Positions 12,640 to 23,597 of a DNA stretch of 64,000 bases are shown here, piece by piece. Source of the stretch: Diphasiastrum complanatum (taxonomy: Eukaryota > Streptophyta > Lycopodiopsida > Lycopodiales > Lycopodiaceae); contig CM055113.1 of assembly GCA_029204225.1 (NCBI GenBank), positions 28,811,252 to 28,875,251 of the forward strand. The letters are read 5' to 3'. Position 1 is the first letter of the stretch. Each line of letters starts with the position of its first letter. Below the pieces are notes generated by a model. It saw only the letters and a program-made list of their open reading frames with translations. It ran no database searches and was not told where the DNA came from. The translations under genes were made by a program, and so were the position numbers.

Positions 12640-13915
12640 ATCTCTAAGTCTAAAAACAAGTTGGCCTCAATATGCCAAATATGGAAATATAGCGAATATG
12701 ATCAAACTAGTTGAATCTTTCTCAAAACACCTTTTGAGATGTTATTTGGTAGGACACCGAGTGTCAAGGTTTTCAAAAATTTTGGATGCATTTGCTATAT
12801 CAACATTACTCTTGATGATGGGAGAAAGGAGGATCCATCTTCAAAGAAAGGTATATTTGTTGGTTTTAGTGAGGTGACCAAGGCTTAGAAGGTTTATATT
12901 TTTTCAACTAAGAAAGTGGTCATCGGAAGAGATGTCATTTTTTATGAAGGAAACATTCCAAAAGTTTCTTCAAGTGGTGATGTGGTGATTGGATCTAACA
13001 TTCTTGATGTTGATGACACTTTGGATGTGGATGGTGAATAGCCTTCTTCAAGTCAAAAGCCAAGGAGGACATCAAGGGAAAGACAAAAATCTTCAGGCTC
13101 ACATATGATGAGAAGGGACATAAGCAAGTTGAAGGTACTAACTTTGCTTTCCTAACCTCTTTTGATGAACCTACATGTGTAGATGAAGCAATTCAAAAGG
13201 AGGAGTGGGTGCAAGTAATGGATCTTGAGTATCAAGCTCTTTTGAAGAACAACACATGGAGATTGGTGGAACTTCCTTAAGGACAAGAAGACAATTGGAT
13301 GCAAGTGGATCTTCAATGTGAAGACTAATCAAGATGAATCATAATACAAGACAAGGCTGGTGGCAAAAGGATATGCTCAAGAGTATGGTATTGACTATGA
13401 TGAGACCTTTGCACCTGTGGCAAAGACGCTAAGCATTCGAGTCCTTTTCTCTCTTGCAACTTTGTATGATTGGGATCTATGGCAATTAGATATCACTAAT
13501 ACATTCTTGAATGGAAATCTTGAAGAGGAGGTTTACATGGAGCAACCCGAGGGTTACATTTCTCATGGCAAGCCTAATCATGTTTGTTTTCTCCAATAGA
13601 GTTTCTATGGGCTTAAGCAAGCACCAAGGAGTTGGTATTCTAAGCTTAACGCCTTTCTACTTTCCCAAAAATTGATTATGGATGAATATGATCATTCACT
13701 TTATTATAGATTTGCTAGAAATTATGTTACTATCCCTCTAATCTATGTGGATGATATCATTTTGAGTGGAGGCAACAAGCAAGATGTAGATGACATCAAG
13801 ATAGCACTCAAGAAAGAATTTGATGTATATGATCTTGGTCATTTGCACTACATATTAGAAATAGAAGTAATTAGAACTTCTCAAACTACTTTGGCTATTT
13901 GGGGAATTGCAAATC
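12640..13915 (+). pseudogene. Copia pol fragment (integrase C-terminus to reverse transcriptase)
   Basis: Conceptual reading, with several stops and frameshifts. First comes the end of integrase (GIFVGFSEVTKA, VVIGRDVIF). The RT fingers follow (WRLVELP, TRLVAKGYAQEYGIDYDETFAPVAK). Then come the palm LDITNTFLNGNLEEEVYMEQP, YGLKQAPRSW and the catalytic YVDDIILSG near 13747. It ends at the YILEIEV segment near 13870. A TAG at about 13600 interrupts YGLKQAPR. Sequence after about 13915 is unrelated. This is a dead internal Copia fragment without LTRs. Confidence 0.85.
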
Positions 13916-14660
13916 ACACTAAACAGTGTCTAGTACTGCCATTCACAGTTATGAGGCATTTAGAAACTGAAAAACTGTGATATATTAAGTTTTAGCCTAT
14001 TTTTGTGATTTTTTGTGAAATGTGTGCAAGCAAGTAGAATAGGTTTAAAAAATTGAGTATTGTTAATCATTTGCAGTGAGAATGGTGTTGGGAAGTAGCC
14101 AACTGCAAGCAGATATGATTTAGGAGCTCAATGCACTAAAAATTAGTCTTTTTGGTGAAGATTTGAGTTAGAATAGGCCATGTTTTGCTGTTTGCCTAGT
14201 TTATGGACTTTTTTTTATCCCTGTATTGCACTCTAGGAAAAAGTTGAAAGCAAGGCCAAAACGCCTAAAAACAAAGCCAAAACTCCTGCTTTTAGGCCGA
14301 AATGGTTGCTTCCAACCTCGAAACGTCAACAGAAAAGGCCGAAACGCCTCCACAACCTCACAAAATGCCTCCAAAATGTCCCTGTCCATGCGTTGAAGTG
14401 TTTTAAAAATTCAATGTATGCAGGGGTTTTCAAGCAGCCAGGGAGTGAATGCACGCCAATAGCAACCTGCCATGTGTCATAGGTGCCCGTATCCTTGAAT
14501 CTGACTGTTGGATCGAAGTAGATCAACGACTCTTATTGATTGAAGAAAATTCACTTCAAATTTCATTTCATTTGAAGGGTCCCACAAGTACCCCTAGTTC
14601 TTGGGACGCCCCCATTCTTCCTAAAGACTCTGTCCACTAGTTCTTTTTGTAGGAAAGCAG
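13916..14660. other. Unrecognised spacer between Copia fragments
   Basis: No domain was recognised in any frame. Short frames on both strands carry no motif. It may be LTR or leader sequence of the next Copia fragment, but no primer binding site was seen. Confidence 0.4.
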
Positions 14661-14663
14661 AAA

Positions 14664-16197
14664 ACAGAGTGATACTTTGACCTAGCTGGAAACTCAAAAT
14701 GAAGAACATTTTGATGGAAAAGGAGCTATGGGAGATCATGATTGACAAGAAAAAACGGAAAACACAGAATGTCATCAACTTATCACTCAGAAAGGCGATT
14801 ATTCTCTACATTTCGGATTCAGAAGGACTGAAAGAAAATTGGGATACGTTGAAGGCATTTTTTGAAACCAAAAACACATCTCGAGTGCTATTTCTGAAGA
14901 CGAAGCTGAATACATTACGAATGGATGATGGTGTGGTCACCTACTAAAGTTAAAAGAGATCCATGATCAATTAGTTGTTGTTGGAGAGCGAGTACAAAAA
15001 CGTGAGATTGTGCAATTGACATTGAACAGCTTGAGTGAGTCACATTAGATGTTTGTGACTAGTATAGTCACACGGAAGAATCTTCCAACCTATGAAGAAT
15101 TAGGTGGGTTGCATTTGCAGGAAGAACAATGTCAAGAGAATTTGAGTCATCATAATAGGGAATTTGATTAAGCTCTTGCAGTCAAAGGATGAGGTGGCAG
15201 ATTCAGTCATGGAAGACACCAATCGCGAGGTTGAAACTAAAATCATGGATCGTTCCGACAATTTCAAGGACAATCCAATGATGGTACAAATCAAGGCAAT
15301 TGGCATCAAGGTCGAGGTCAAGGACATGGCATCCAAGGCAGAAGAAATATGAGAATTGCCAATATTGCAACCAACCTAGTTATTGGGAGCGTACGTGGTT
15401 CGAGAAACAAAAAGAATCAGCATAGTGGAAAGGCAAATGGCGAGTAGGCAATTATGTTGATCAACATCAATCTGATAATGACAAATATGAGGATGATGCA
15501 AGTGAGAGCTCAAACTTGTTCATTGTTACACTAATGACAAGTGATGAAACCAAGGATACCTAAAACATTGATAATAAAACATCCAAGCACATGACTTCAA
15601 GGAAGGAGTGGTTTTCAAAATTCAGGAAAATCCACAATGGTGATGAAGTTGGACAAGCTGATGGCCAATTGTTCCCAATTATAGGACTTGGAGTGGCACC
15701 AATGAAGCTGGATAATAAAATGGATAAGCAATGTGCAATATGTACATGGCTTAGCTAACAATCTACTATCAGTTGGGATGATGGTTGATCAACAACTCAA
15801 GGTAGAGTTTGATAGCGACAAATGTCTTGTCAAGAACATCAAGAATCACTACAAATTGATGGCTACAGGAGCTAGAGTCAATGGAAATTGGCTCGACAAA
15901 TTGAATGTGAGATATTTTGATCAAGCCATGGTAAGCATTGTTGATAGTCGAAGTGATCTTTGGCATCAACGATTTGGTCGTATTAATGCTCAAAGTTTAC
16001 AAATTCTCAAAAGAGGTAATTTAGTTATTGGATTGCTTGATATTTCTTTTGAAGGAAAAATTTGTGAAGGCTGCATTTTGGAAAAACAACACAGAAGGAG
16101 ATTTCTCAAAAGTGGAGAAAGGAGAGCCAATGGCATCCTCGACCTTGTCCACAATGATTTATTAGACAGAGTTTTCAGTTACTCAGAGATAGTTTAG
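14664..16197 (+). pseudogene. Copia gag to GAG-pre-integrase fragment
   Basis: The frame opens in the gag domain (SWKLKMKNILMEKELWEI). It passes through stops at about 14945 and later. A decayed zinc knuckle CQYCNQPSYWERTWF lies near 15355-15400, with the His and last Cys lost. A remnant of protease, SKHMTSRKEWFSKF, lies near 15590. The stretch from about 15733 to 16170 is the GAG-pre-integrase domain with LLSVGMMVDQQLKVEF and LWHQRFGRINAQSLQ. Homology stops near 16170-16200, where Gypsy-like sequence begins. Confidence 0.8.
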
Positions 16198-16201
16198 AGT
16201 A

Positions 16202-16426
16202 CGTGCTTTTCATCCGCCATTGCTTTGTGCTCTCATCATCTGATTTGTACATGCTACTTACTGAATCATCATTAGACACAAGCATAACTCCAGACTCAAC
16301 TGTACCAAGGAGACCTCCCTATCGTAACGTTCAAGTGTTAGTTGTTACACGAGCACAAAAGCACAAGGAGGTAGCTCCATCATCACCACACTCTGTATCA
16401 GTGCCAGTTGATCAACCTAATATTAG
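16202..16426 (+). pseudogene. Left part of an interrupted Gypsy element
   Basis: The frame reads VPRRPPYRNVQVLVVTRAQK and then proline/serine-rich residues up to VDQPNI. This resembles the linker between gag and protease in plant Gypsy polyproteins. The ATTAG at 16422-16426 is the target duplication of the Gypsy element inserted here, so this piece joins directly to the sequence starting at 23598. Confidence 0.5.
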
Positions 16427-17667
16427 TGTCGTACTATACCAACATGGTTAATATAGATTTTATAGTAAATAATGTCATTCCCACAGAGGACAGCGTTAGA
16501 AAGTTATGTATTTGGTACAATTATGGCAAGTGGTTTCGAGTGTTTTTCTGGTTGTCAACCGACATTAAAAAGTAACCAGTATTACTTATGGTTTGGAAAA
16601 TGTAATGTTAATAATTTCAGAACAACAATCTAGCCTCTATCAAATCGAATGAAACGTGTTCTACATATGAGATGTTATCAGAGTAGTACAACAATACTAC
16701 ACTCTGGCTCATTAAGGTGTCAACAAGAGTCGAGAGTTGTTTGATGTATTTGCGACTGTGCAGACAATTAATTAATCGCGTTCGCGAACTGTTTGTTTCT
16801 AGAAAGAAGTCCTCAACAACTAAAGTCCAAATTAATGGTTAAAGAACATGAATGGTTTTAGAACATATTAGAAACTTATGTCAATGCCAATCAGGAAAAC
16901 AGATCAAAGACTCAATTCTTCAAACAAGGATTGTCATCTCATATATATACATACAGCTTTATTCAATGATCGTGCTAGATTGTACCAAAGATAGTCGTTA
17001 TTCGAGTGCCGAAAAGAAAGTATTCGCAACAGACGAATAAGTTGGTTTAAAGACAGTCTTTTTAGGGCATGCTTTAGAGATACACAACAAAGGACTGTAA
17101 TGCACTAGAGCGTCTGTCTGATCAGAGAGTAGTTCATGTAATGCATAGAGATTGTTAGCAGACTCAAGATCACTCACACTCAACAGTGCGGAGAACAGAG
17201 ATAAGAGAGAATAACTCACAAAACTCTATTCACTTCTTCAATCTCTTACATATGCATAAACTCTTTTGTCTCGATGCTCGAGACTGAAGTGTGAGATCAA
17301 TATATGTTCTACGGGGCGAACAAACACACCTCTAAAACAATAGGTGTGTCGCTCTCGTGAAAGGGTCTAGTTAACAATTAGATTGAAAATACGTTCAATT
17401 ATACCATGAAAGGTATACTTAACTACGAGTTAAAGCTACTCTAGTTAAACATGTCTTTTCGTATCTAGTCATTTTGTGTGGACCACCTAGTAAAGGTTAT
17501 TCAAAGTAATGTCTTTCTCATTAAAGGTCTTGCCCTTAATTACAAGGCAAGTAATTAGGAGATATATTTCCAAAACATGACTTTAGGCCTCTTCATGATT
17601 TATACTTAACCAGCTCATATCTTCATTTTCGAGTATATTCAATTTTTAACAATAAGGTGGCATCACA
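16427..17667 (-). repeat. 3' LTR of the Gypsy element
   Basis: 1,241 bp. By eye it differs from the 22335-23597 copy by roughly 15-20 substitutions or small indels and lacks a 22-bp segment present there. The minus strand carries a TATATATATGA promoter motif near 16937-16950. Confidence 0.95.
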
Positions 17668-17682
17668 TATCCCCTTCCTCAA
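17668..17682 (-). other. Polypurine tract
   Basis: The minus strand reads GAGGAAGGGGATA immediately before the LTR start TGTGATGCC. This is the plus-strand primer and fixes the element's orientation. Confidence 0.85.
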
Positions 17683-17992
17683 ATGTGAAACATCCTCGTG
17701 AACATAACATCTTCTTATTGAGGACTATTCACGAAACATTCTATTCTTTAGATTTTCGTTAAGGCGAAAAAAAATTTCTTCGTGTATTTCGTCCTTTAGA
17801 TATTTCTTCGTCTTAGAGAATATGTGTCTTGTGTTTCTTTAATTGAATAGGTTGTTTTGAGTTGATCTTTGAATTGTTGATGAAAACTGGAATCAACCTT
17901 CAAAACATCTTTAAGCTTCAAAAATTCAGCATTCCATAGAAACATCAGCACAACAAAGACATGAATGAATGTTTTATGAACGATTCAATTCT

Positions 17993-20240
17993 TCATATAA
18001 TTTCTGAGCAAACTCCAAGTTTTGCTGAGCTTCGATCAACAGCAAGTCTTCTTTTGATTTTGTGTAGCGGCCAACTGGTAAGTTGCCGAATTCTTCTAAG
18101 TTCTTCGTTCCGCAAAAATTGAAACTCTTTGATTCGCATATATTCTAGAGCATACATAGCCGAAGAGCCAATGTACAACTCTGCTGATCCGAAAGGCACG
18201 ACTTGGAACTTACCCTGGATAATGCCCCAACAGAGACATCCTTTCTGTTCGATAGAGAGCTGGGCCCATAACCAGAGAAAGTCATCCTTCTCCCAAGGTT
18301 GATTCCAAATCGTCCAATCGTCCAACATGTATTCCAAATGCCATTGCAATTCAACATTAAATGCATGTGGACACCATTTCCAAAAGCGTTCAGCAAATGC
18401 ACGAAATCTGTCAGCACATACTTTCGACTGATTGTGTTGTGTTCGCTTTGGCTGTGTGGATGTAGTTGCCAAGTCCTGAGTTTGCAACTCAGCAGCCAGC
18501 TTCTGATCTTCCAATTGTTGCTTGAGATTCTACAGCTCCTGCTCGAGCTTGTCGAGATTCGCGACAGCCTCCACATACTCTTGATGGTCCAAGGCTCCAA
18601 AACAAGATGACACAGCTTGAAGTTGTTGTGTAATGTCATCAATGCGAAGTAGGGCCTGAAGATATTCGTCGTGAGAATCGGGCTTGCTGCAAGATGGGGT
18701 GGCTTCACTTGAGAGCTCCTTCAGCTCAGCCAACTCTTCCTCGACAAGTGCCTTCGCATCCTCGAGCGGTTGTAAGAACTCAACTCGAAAATTTTTGAGC
18801 ATCTGGTCTTAGAGCCGGTTTAGCTTCGTGAGGTCGACTGTGACTGACCCTGCATTAGTGCTCACAGAAAGAGCAGCTTCTGTCTTTATTCACATCATGC
18901 GCTCCTCCTACAAATACTTCTGGAGGGCAACGTTATGTTGATTCGCATCCAAGAGTTGTTATTTCAAAGAATTATTTTGAGTCTGAAAATTGTCAGACTT
19001 GGCCTGAATCACCTTATTTGTCTGTTTCGAAGAATCAGCTTTCTTTATTAGAGTCTGAAGCTGTGTTTCAAGAGAATAATTTTGTTCGATCAGCTTCGTG
19101 TTGTCTGATTCGAGCGAATTGATCTTCTCGTAGGACTCCTTGAGAGAGTCTAGAGATTCTCTCTTTGAGTTGATAAGCTCCATGGTGAGTTGTCGGTGGT
19201 ACTTATCAAACTCGTACACTTCAGCCACTAAATTCTTGGCTTTTTCTGTCATGGATCGAAACCACTAGGGCTGGTTGTTTGGTTCGTCTTCATCTTCCAT
19301 AGGAGCCCCAGTATCTCCTTCTGCAGTTGTTCCTCCTTTGTTTGATGTGTTGGACTGAGTTGCATCATCATCAGTGGTGGATGCACTTTGCTGCTTCTGA
19401 GATGTGGAAGCAGATGCGAGCTTTGAAGAATCAGCAACAGCAACAGCGCCATCCATTGTCCTAGCTGAAATTGTATCTAGTTGGGATGGTGCAGCATCAA
19501 TCTCCATAGCAGTAGTAGCTACCACTTCAACTGCTGGTGCAGCATCTGGTGCAACCGGAATAGGAACAGACAGGATGCTGGAAAGATCAATTGGCTTGGA
19601 AGCCAACATCCTTCCCGTTAGCATTGTTTTCTCCTGTTCGGTCAAAATGTCAAAATTGGCACACAGTCGAGAAACATGTGCTCCAACGCCAGAAAACTTT
19701 CGATGCTTAATCCATCGCAAAAAAGCCTTGTAGATAATAACGCCGAAAAAAATTGGATTACCGGCGAGTGCGTCCAATATGTAGCCAAAATTTTGAACTG
19801 AAATTGTGGCATCCGCATTCGTTCAAAAATATTGCTTGGTTCGCGTATTTACAGAACAATTTAAATGATGTATCACGGATCATTGAAATTTTGTACCCCT
19901 TCGTGGGTACGAAACAGTTGCTCAAAAAGTGGGCTACTTCATCCACTGAGTCTTTATTGGTTGAAACCATCTTCCCATCCAAAGGTTACCCCAAGGTTGT
20001 GCATAATAGGTCTTCAGTGATAGTGAAGAATTGGCCTCGCACATGAACTTTGAAGTCCACCTTAGAAATTGAGTGGATGGAGTTCACAAATTCCTTACTA
20101 ACTTCAGAAAGGATGATTGAAGGGTCCACTTTTAGATCACCCAACCTGCATCGATCTAAATAAGACTGGATGGATGCCAGGCGGATTCCTACGCGTGCTT
20201 TTCAAATGATGGTAGAACTAGAACTTGATCCGGAAGCCAT
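17993..20240 (-). pseudogene. Post-integrase ORF of the Gypsy element, broken
   Basis: Starting at ATG 20240 (MASGSSSSS), a frame of about 750 codons can be followed to the stop at 17993. Several stops and at least one frameshift interrupt it. The N-terminal part has a folded segment with VRGQFFTITEDLLCTTLG, loosely like the N-terminal domain of plant 'putative transposon' proteins. The middle part is Ala/Ser/Thr-rich and acidic (about 19265-19600). Then come long coiled-coil stretches (18530-19250) and a Trp/Phe-rich C-terminal domain (RAFAERFWKWCPHAF, WTIWNQPWEKDDFLWLWAQL). I do not recognise the C-terminal domain. No signal peptide or membrane segment was seen, so an env-like role is not supported. 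Confidence 0.65.
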
Positions 20241-21015
20241 TGGTCAAATGTTTGACGACAGCTCCGTAGATCGCAATAGTTCATATGAGTGAGCTTGATC
20301 GCAAAAGAGAATAAGTGTAGGAAAGCATAAACTCACAGGCCGAAAGTGTAAGGAAGAAAATAGAAAATAACTCGGATATGTAGTAGCGGTGTGGAAGGGA
20401 TGATGACATGGCATGGTGACATGACATCTGTCACTTTCATTTATGGAGGATGTGCATTGCATAGTGTTTGAAACTATAATTTGACAGATCGATCTTTAAT
20501 GAAGGAAGACTGTTTGTAAAAAGAGAGAAATAAAAAATTAAATTAAATTAAAAAAAAACAATATCTGTTTTGATATGTGAGTGTACACACGTGTGAAAAA
20601 TGATGATCACGTGGCCATCATCTTTAATGGAGGAATACAAAAAGTAGGTCGAGAGATTCTCGAAAATATGCTAGAAATATTCTAGAAAGTTTTGCGAAAC
20701 TTTTTCACAGGATCCTAAAAAAACTGATACAGAAACTCACAAAAATTTCTCAAAAATTTTAGGAACATACTAGAAAATTTCTCAAAAAACTGGAGAAAAT
20801 GCTAGAAAAGAACCTAGAAAAATTCTCAAAAATGATTAACGAAAATTTGATTAACAAATTTAGTGTCGCGAAAAATTCTTGAAAATACTTTAAAAATTAT
20901 ATTGAAAGATTGAGAGAAATCAAGAAAATTTCACGAAAATTTTAGAAAGATAAAAGAAAAGTCGCGATAAATATCAGAAAAATACTAGAAAATAATAAGA
21001 AAAAAAAATTCTGAT
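20241..21015. other. AT-rich spacer of the Gypsy element
   Basis: Non-coding stretch between integrase and the post-integrase ORF. It contains many degenerate copies of AGAAAATTCTC/AAAATTTTCTAG-like purine-rich motifs between 20640 and 21010, and no domains. Confidence 0.5.
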
Positions 21016-21955
21016 CAAAGGTAGTATTTAATCAGTTTGGACCCATTAATACGTGTAGGTAATAGTTCACCTTCAAGTGATTGAAGTTGTACAGAACCAT
21101 CCTCAAACACCTCTATGACTTTATATGGTCCAAGCCATCTCCATGGAACTTTTGATGTCGACTGTCATATATCAGTGCAAAGTCATCAGCTTTAAGATCA
21201 CATTTTTTAATACGACTGTCATACTTCTTCTTTCTTTGTTCCTAGATTTCCTTCGTTAATTTTTGTGATTTTTCACAAGTTTTGGCTAGTTCTTCAATAT
21301 TCGTCAACCTTTCGTTTATACATTCTGCATCTGTTCATTGAGCTTGAATACAAAAAGTTTTCACCTCAAATTCAATTGGCAAAATAGGATGCATACCATA
21401 CGTAAGAAAATATGGTGTCTGCTTCATTGTGATTTTCTCTGTGTTGCGATAAGCCCAGAGAACTTATGGTAGTTTTCGATCCCAATCCGTTGCATGTGCA
21501 ATAGTAATTTTGTTCAGGATCTTACATAAAATTCCATTAGCTCTTTCTATCAACCCATTTGCTTTTGGATTATACGGTGTAGTTTTTTGTGTTTGATCAA
21601 AAAATAGGTTGTCAGCAACCGTATCGTGTCAATTAGAAAATGTGAACCTCGGTCACTTACTAGTTCAAGTGGACAACCATATCTTGTGATTATACTTTTG
21701 AATAGGAACGTCACGACAACTCTGCTTCAACGTTCTTTGTAGCATAATCCGTTGCAACTAGAATATAATGACATTTCGTATGTCAAGTCACAGGTTTGAT
21801 TGGACCAACAAAGTCAATACCCCACTTTTCAAATGGTGCAAGAGGCAAGATTGGTGTCAACGGCCAATTCATTGCTTTTGTAGGCTTACCATATCTCTGG
21901 CATGGATCACATGAACGAATAAAATTTCATACATCCTTGAACATTGGCAGACCAG
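21016..21955 (-). pseudogene. Gypsy integrase, frameshifted
   Basis: Minus-strand reading gives the second half of the zinc-binding HHCC domain (SCDPCQRYGKP). The DDE catalytic core follows: Asp in WGIDFVGPIKP, Asp in LVSDRGSHF, Glu in NGLIERANG. It ends with the C-terminal GPY/F-type motif WLGPYKVIEVFEDGSVQLQ near 21080-21140 and stops at about 21016. At least one frameshift lies between the second Asp and the Glu, and stops follow the first Asp, so it is inactive as written. Confidence 0.85.
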
Positions 21956-22252
21956 GAAAGATTCGTAGTTTGTCTATGTCAGTACCTTCGTTATTCGCAT
22001 TAGCGATTGACTCGAATTGTGAGACATAGCTATCTGCATCGTTGGAAGAAGTCTCTTTAAAATAATCGTATTTAATTTTTGATATAGAAGTGAAACGTGT
22101 AGCAGGCCCTCCCTATCGAAGATAATTAGGAGTTCAAGTAATTGAGCAGTGATTTCATCTAGATTTCTTCGACTAGTATTCTCACTTTGTCTTCGTAAAA
22201 ATTCCTCTCTAAGCTTACGATATTGTTCTAATATGGATTCTCTATCTGACAT
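21956..22252 (-). pseudogene. Gypsy gag N-terminal remnant fused to integrase
   Basis: ATG at 22252 opens MSDRESILEQYRKLREEF, a coiled leader. After a frameshift the frame reads ADSYVSQFESIANANNEG and KLRIFPG, as in the start of Gypsy gag. It then passes within a few codons into the integrase zinc-binding domain. The rest of gag, protease, RT and RNase H are missing. Confidence 0.65.
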
Positions 22253-22299
22253 ACACTAGAGATGGAGATGGATTTGTCAAATTTCTTATAGCTTTCCTA

Positions 22300-22327
22300 A
22301 ACTATCCCCAGCAACGACGTCAAAAAT
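22300..22327 (-). other. Gypsy primer binding site
   Basis: Just inside the right-hand LTR the minus strand reads TTTTTGACGTCGTTGCTGGGGATAG. This resembles the TTTTTGGCGCCGTTGCCGGGGA primer site common in Athila/Tat-group Gypsy elements, with a few substitutions. Confidence 0.65.
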
Positions 22328-22334
22328 TGGTATA

Positions 22335-23597
22335 TGTCGTACTATACCAACATGGTTAATATAGATTTTATAGTAAATAATGTCATTCCCACAGAGGACA
22401 GCGTTAGAAAGTTATGTATTTGGTACAACTATGGCAAGTGGTTTCGAGTGTTATTCTGGTTGTCAACCGACATTAAAAAGTAACCAGTATTACTTATGGT
22501 TTGGAAAATGTAATGTTAATAATTTCAGAACAACAATCTAGCCTCTATCAAATCGAATGAAACGTGTTCTACATATGAGATGTTATCAGAGTAGTACAAC
22601 AATACTACACTCTGGCTCATTAAGGTGTCAACAAGAGTGAGAGTTGTTTGATGTATTTGCGACTGTGCAGACAATTAATTAATCGCGTTCGCGAACTGTT
22701 TGTTTCTAGAAAGAAGTCCTCAACAACTAAAGTCCAAATTAATGGTTAAAGAACATGAATGGTTTTTAAACATATTAGAAGCTTATGTCAATGCCAATCA
22801 GGAAAACAGATCAAAGACTCAATACTTCAAACAAGGATTGTCATCTCATATATATACATACAGCTTTATTCAATGATGTGCTAGATTGTACCAAAGATAG
22901 TCGTTATTCGAGTGCCAAAAAGAAAGTATTCGCAACAGACGAATAAGTTGGTTTAAAGACAGTTCTTTTAGGGCATGCTTTAGAGATACACAGCAAAGGA
23001 CTGTAATGCACTAGAGCGTCTGTCTGATCAGAGAGTAATTCATGTAATGCATAGAGATTGTTAGCAGACTCAAGATCACTCACACTCAACAGTGCGGAGA
23101 ACAGAGATAAGAGAGAATAACTCACAAAACTCTATTCACTTCTTCAATCTCTTACATATGCATAAACTCTTTTGTCTCGATGCTCGAGACTGAAGTGTGA
23201 GATCAATATATGTTCTACGGGGCGAACAAACACACCTCTAAAACAATAGGTGTGTCGCTCCCGTGAAAGGGTCTAGTTAACAATTAGATTGAAAATACGT
23301 TCAATTATACCATGAAAGGTATACTTAACTACGAGTTAAAGTTACTCTAGTTAAACATGTCTTTTCGTATCTAGTCATTTTGTGTGGACCACCTAGTAAA
23401 GGTTATTCAAAGTAATGTCTTTCTCATCAAAGGTCTTGCCCTTAATTACAAGGCAAGTACTTAGGAGATATATTTTTGCGAAAAATGACTTTAGGCCTCT
23501 TCATGATTTATACTTAACGAGCTCATATCTTCATTTTCGAGTATATCATGCCATATTTATGTTGATATTCAATTTTTAACAATAAGGTGGCATCACA
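22335..23597 (-). repeat. 5' LTR of the Gypsy element
   Basis: 1,263 bp. Carries the minus-strand TATATATATGA promoter motif near 22847-22860 and a 22-bp segment near 23546-23570 (ATCATGCCATATTTATGTTG within it) that is absent from the other LTR. A 73-codon frame common to both LTRs is not considered a gene. Confidence 0.95.

Larger units (their letters stand above)
16427..23597 (-). mobile_element. Complete-ended Ty3/Gypsy LTR retrotransposon, internally deleted
   Basis: LTRs at 16427-17667 and 22335-23597 both begin TGTCGTAC and end GGCATCACA in plus orientation. They are flanked by 5-bp ATTAG duplications (16422-16426 and 23598-23602). Orientation is minus: the purine tract lies next to the left LTR and the primer site next to the right LTR. 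In transcript order the interior holds a short gag N-terminus, an integrase with its N-terminus damaged, and a long post-integrase reading frame. Protease, reverse transcriptase and RNase H are absent, so the copy is non-autonomous. The primer site resembles that of the Athila/Tat group, and an extra ORF after integrase also fits that group. Confidence 0.93.

Noticed and set aside
16998..17219. 73-codon frame present in both Gypsy LTRs
   Set aside because: Its presence twice is explained by the LTR duplication. It has no domain and lies in the LTR promoter region.
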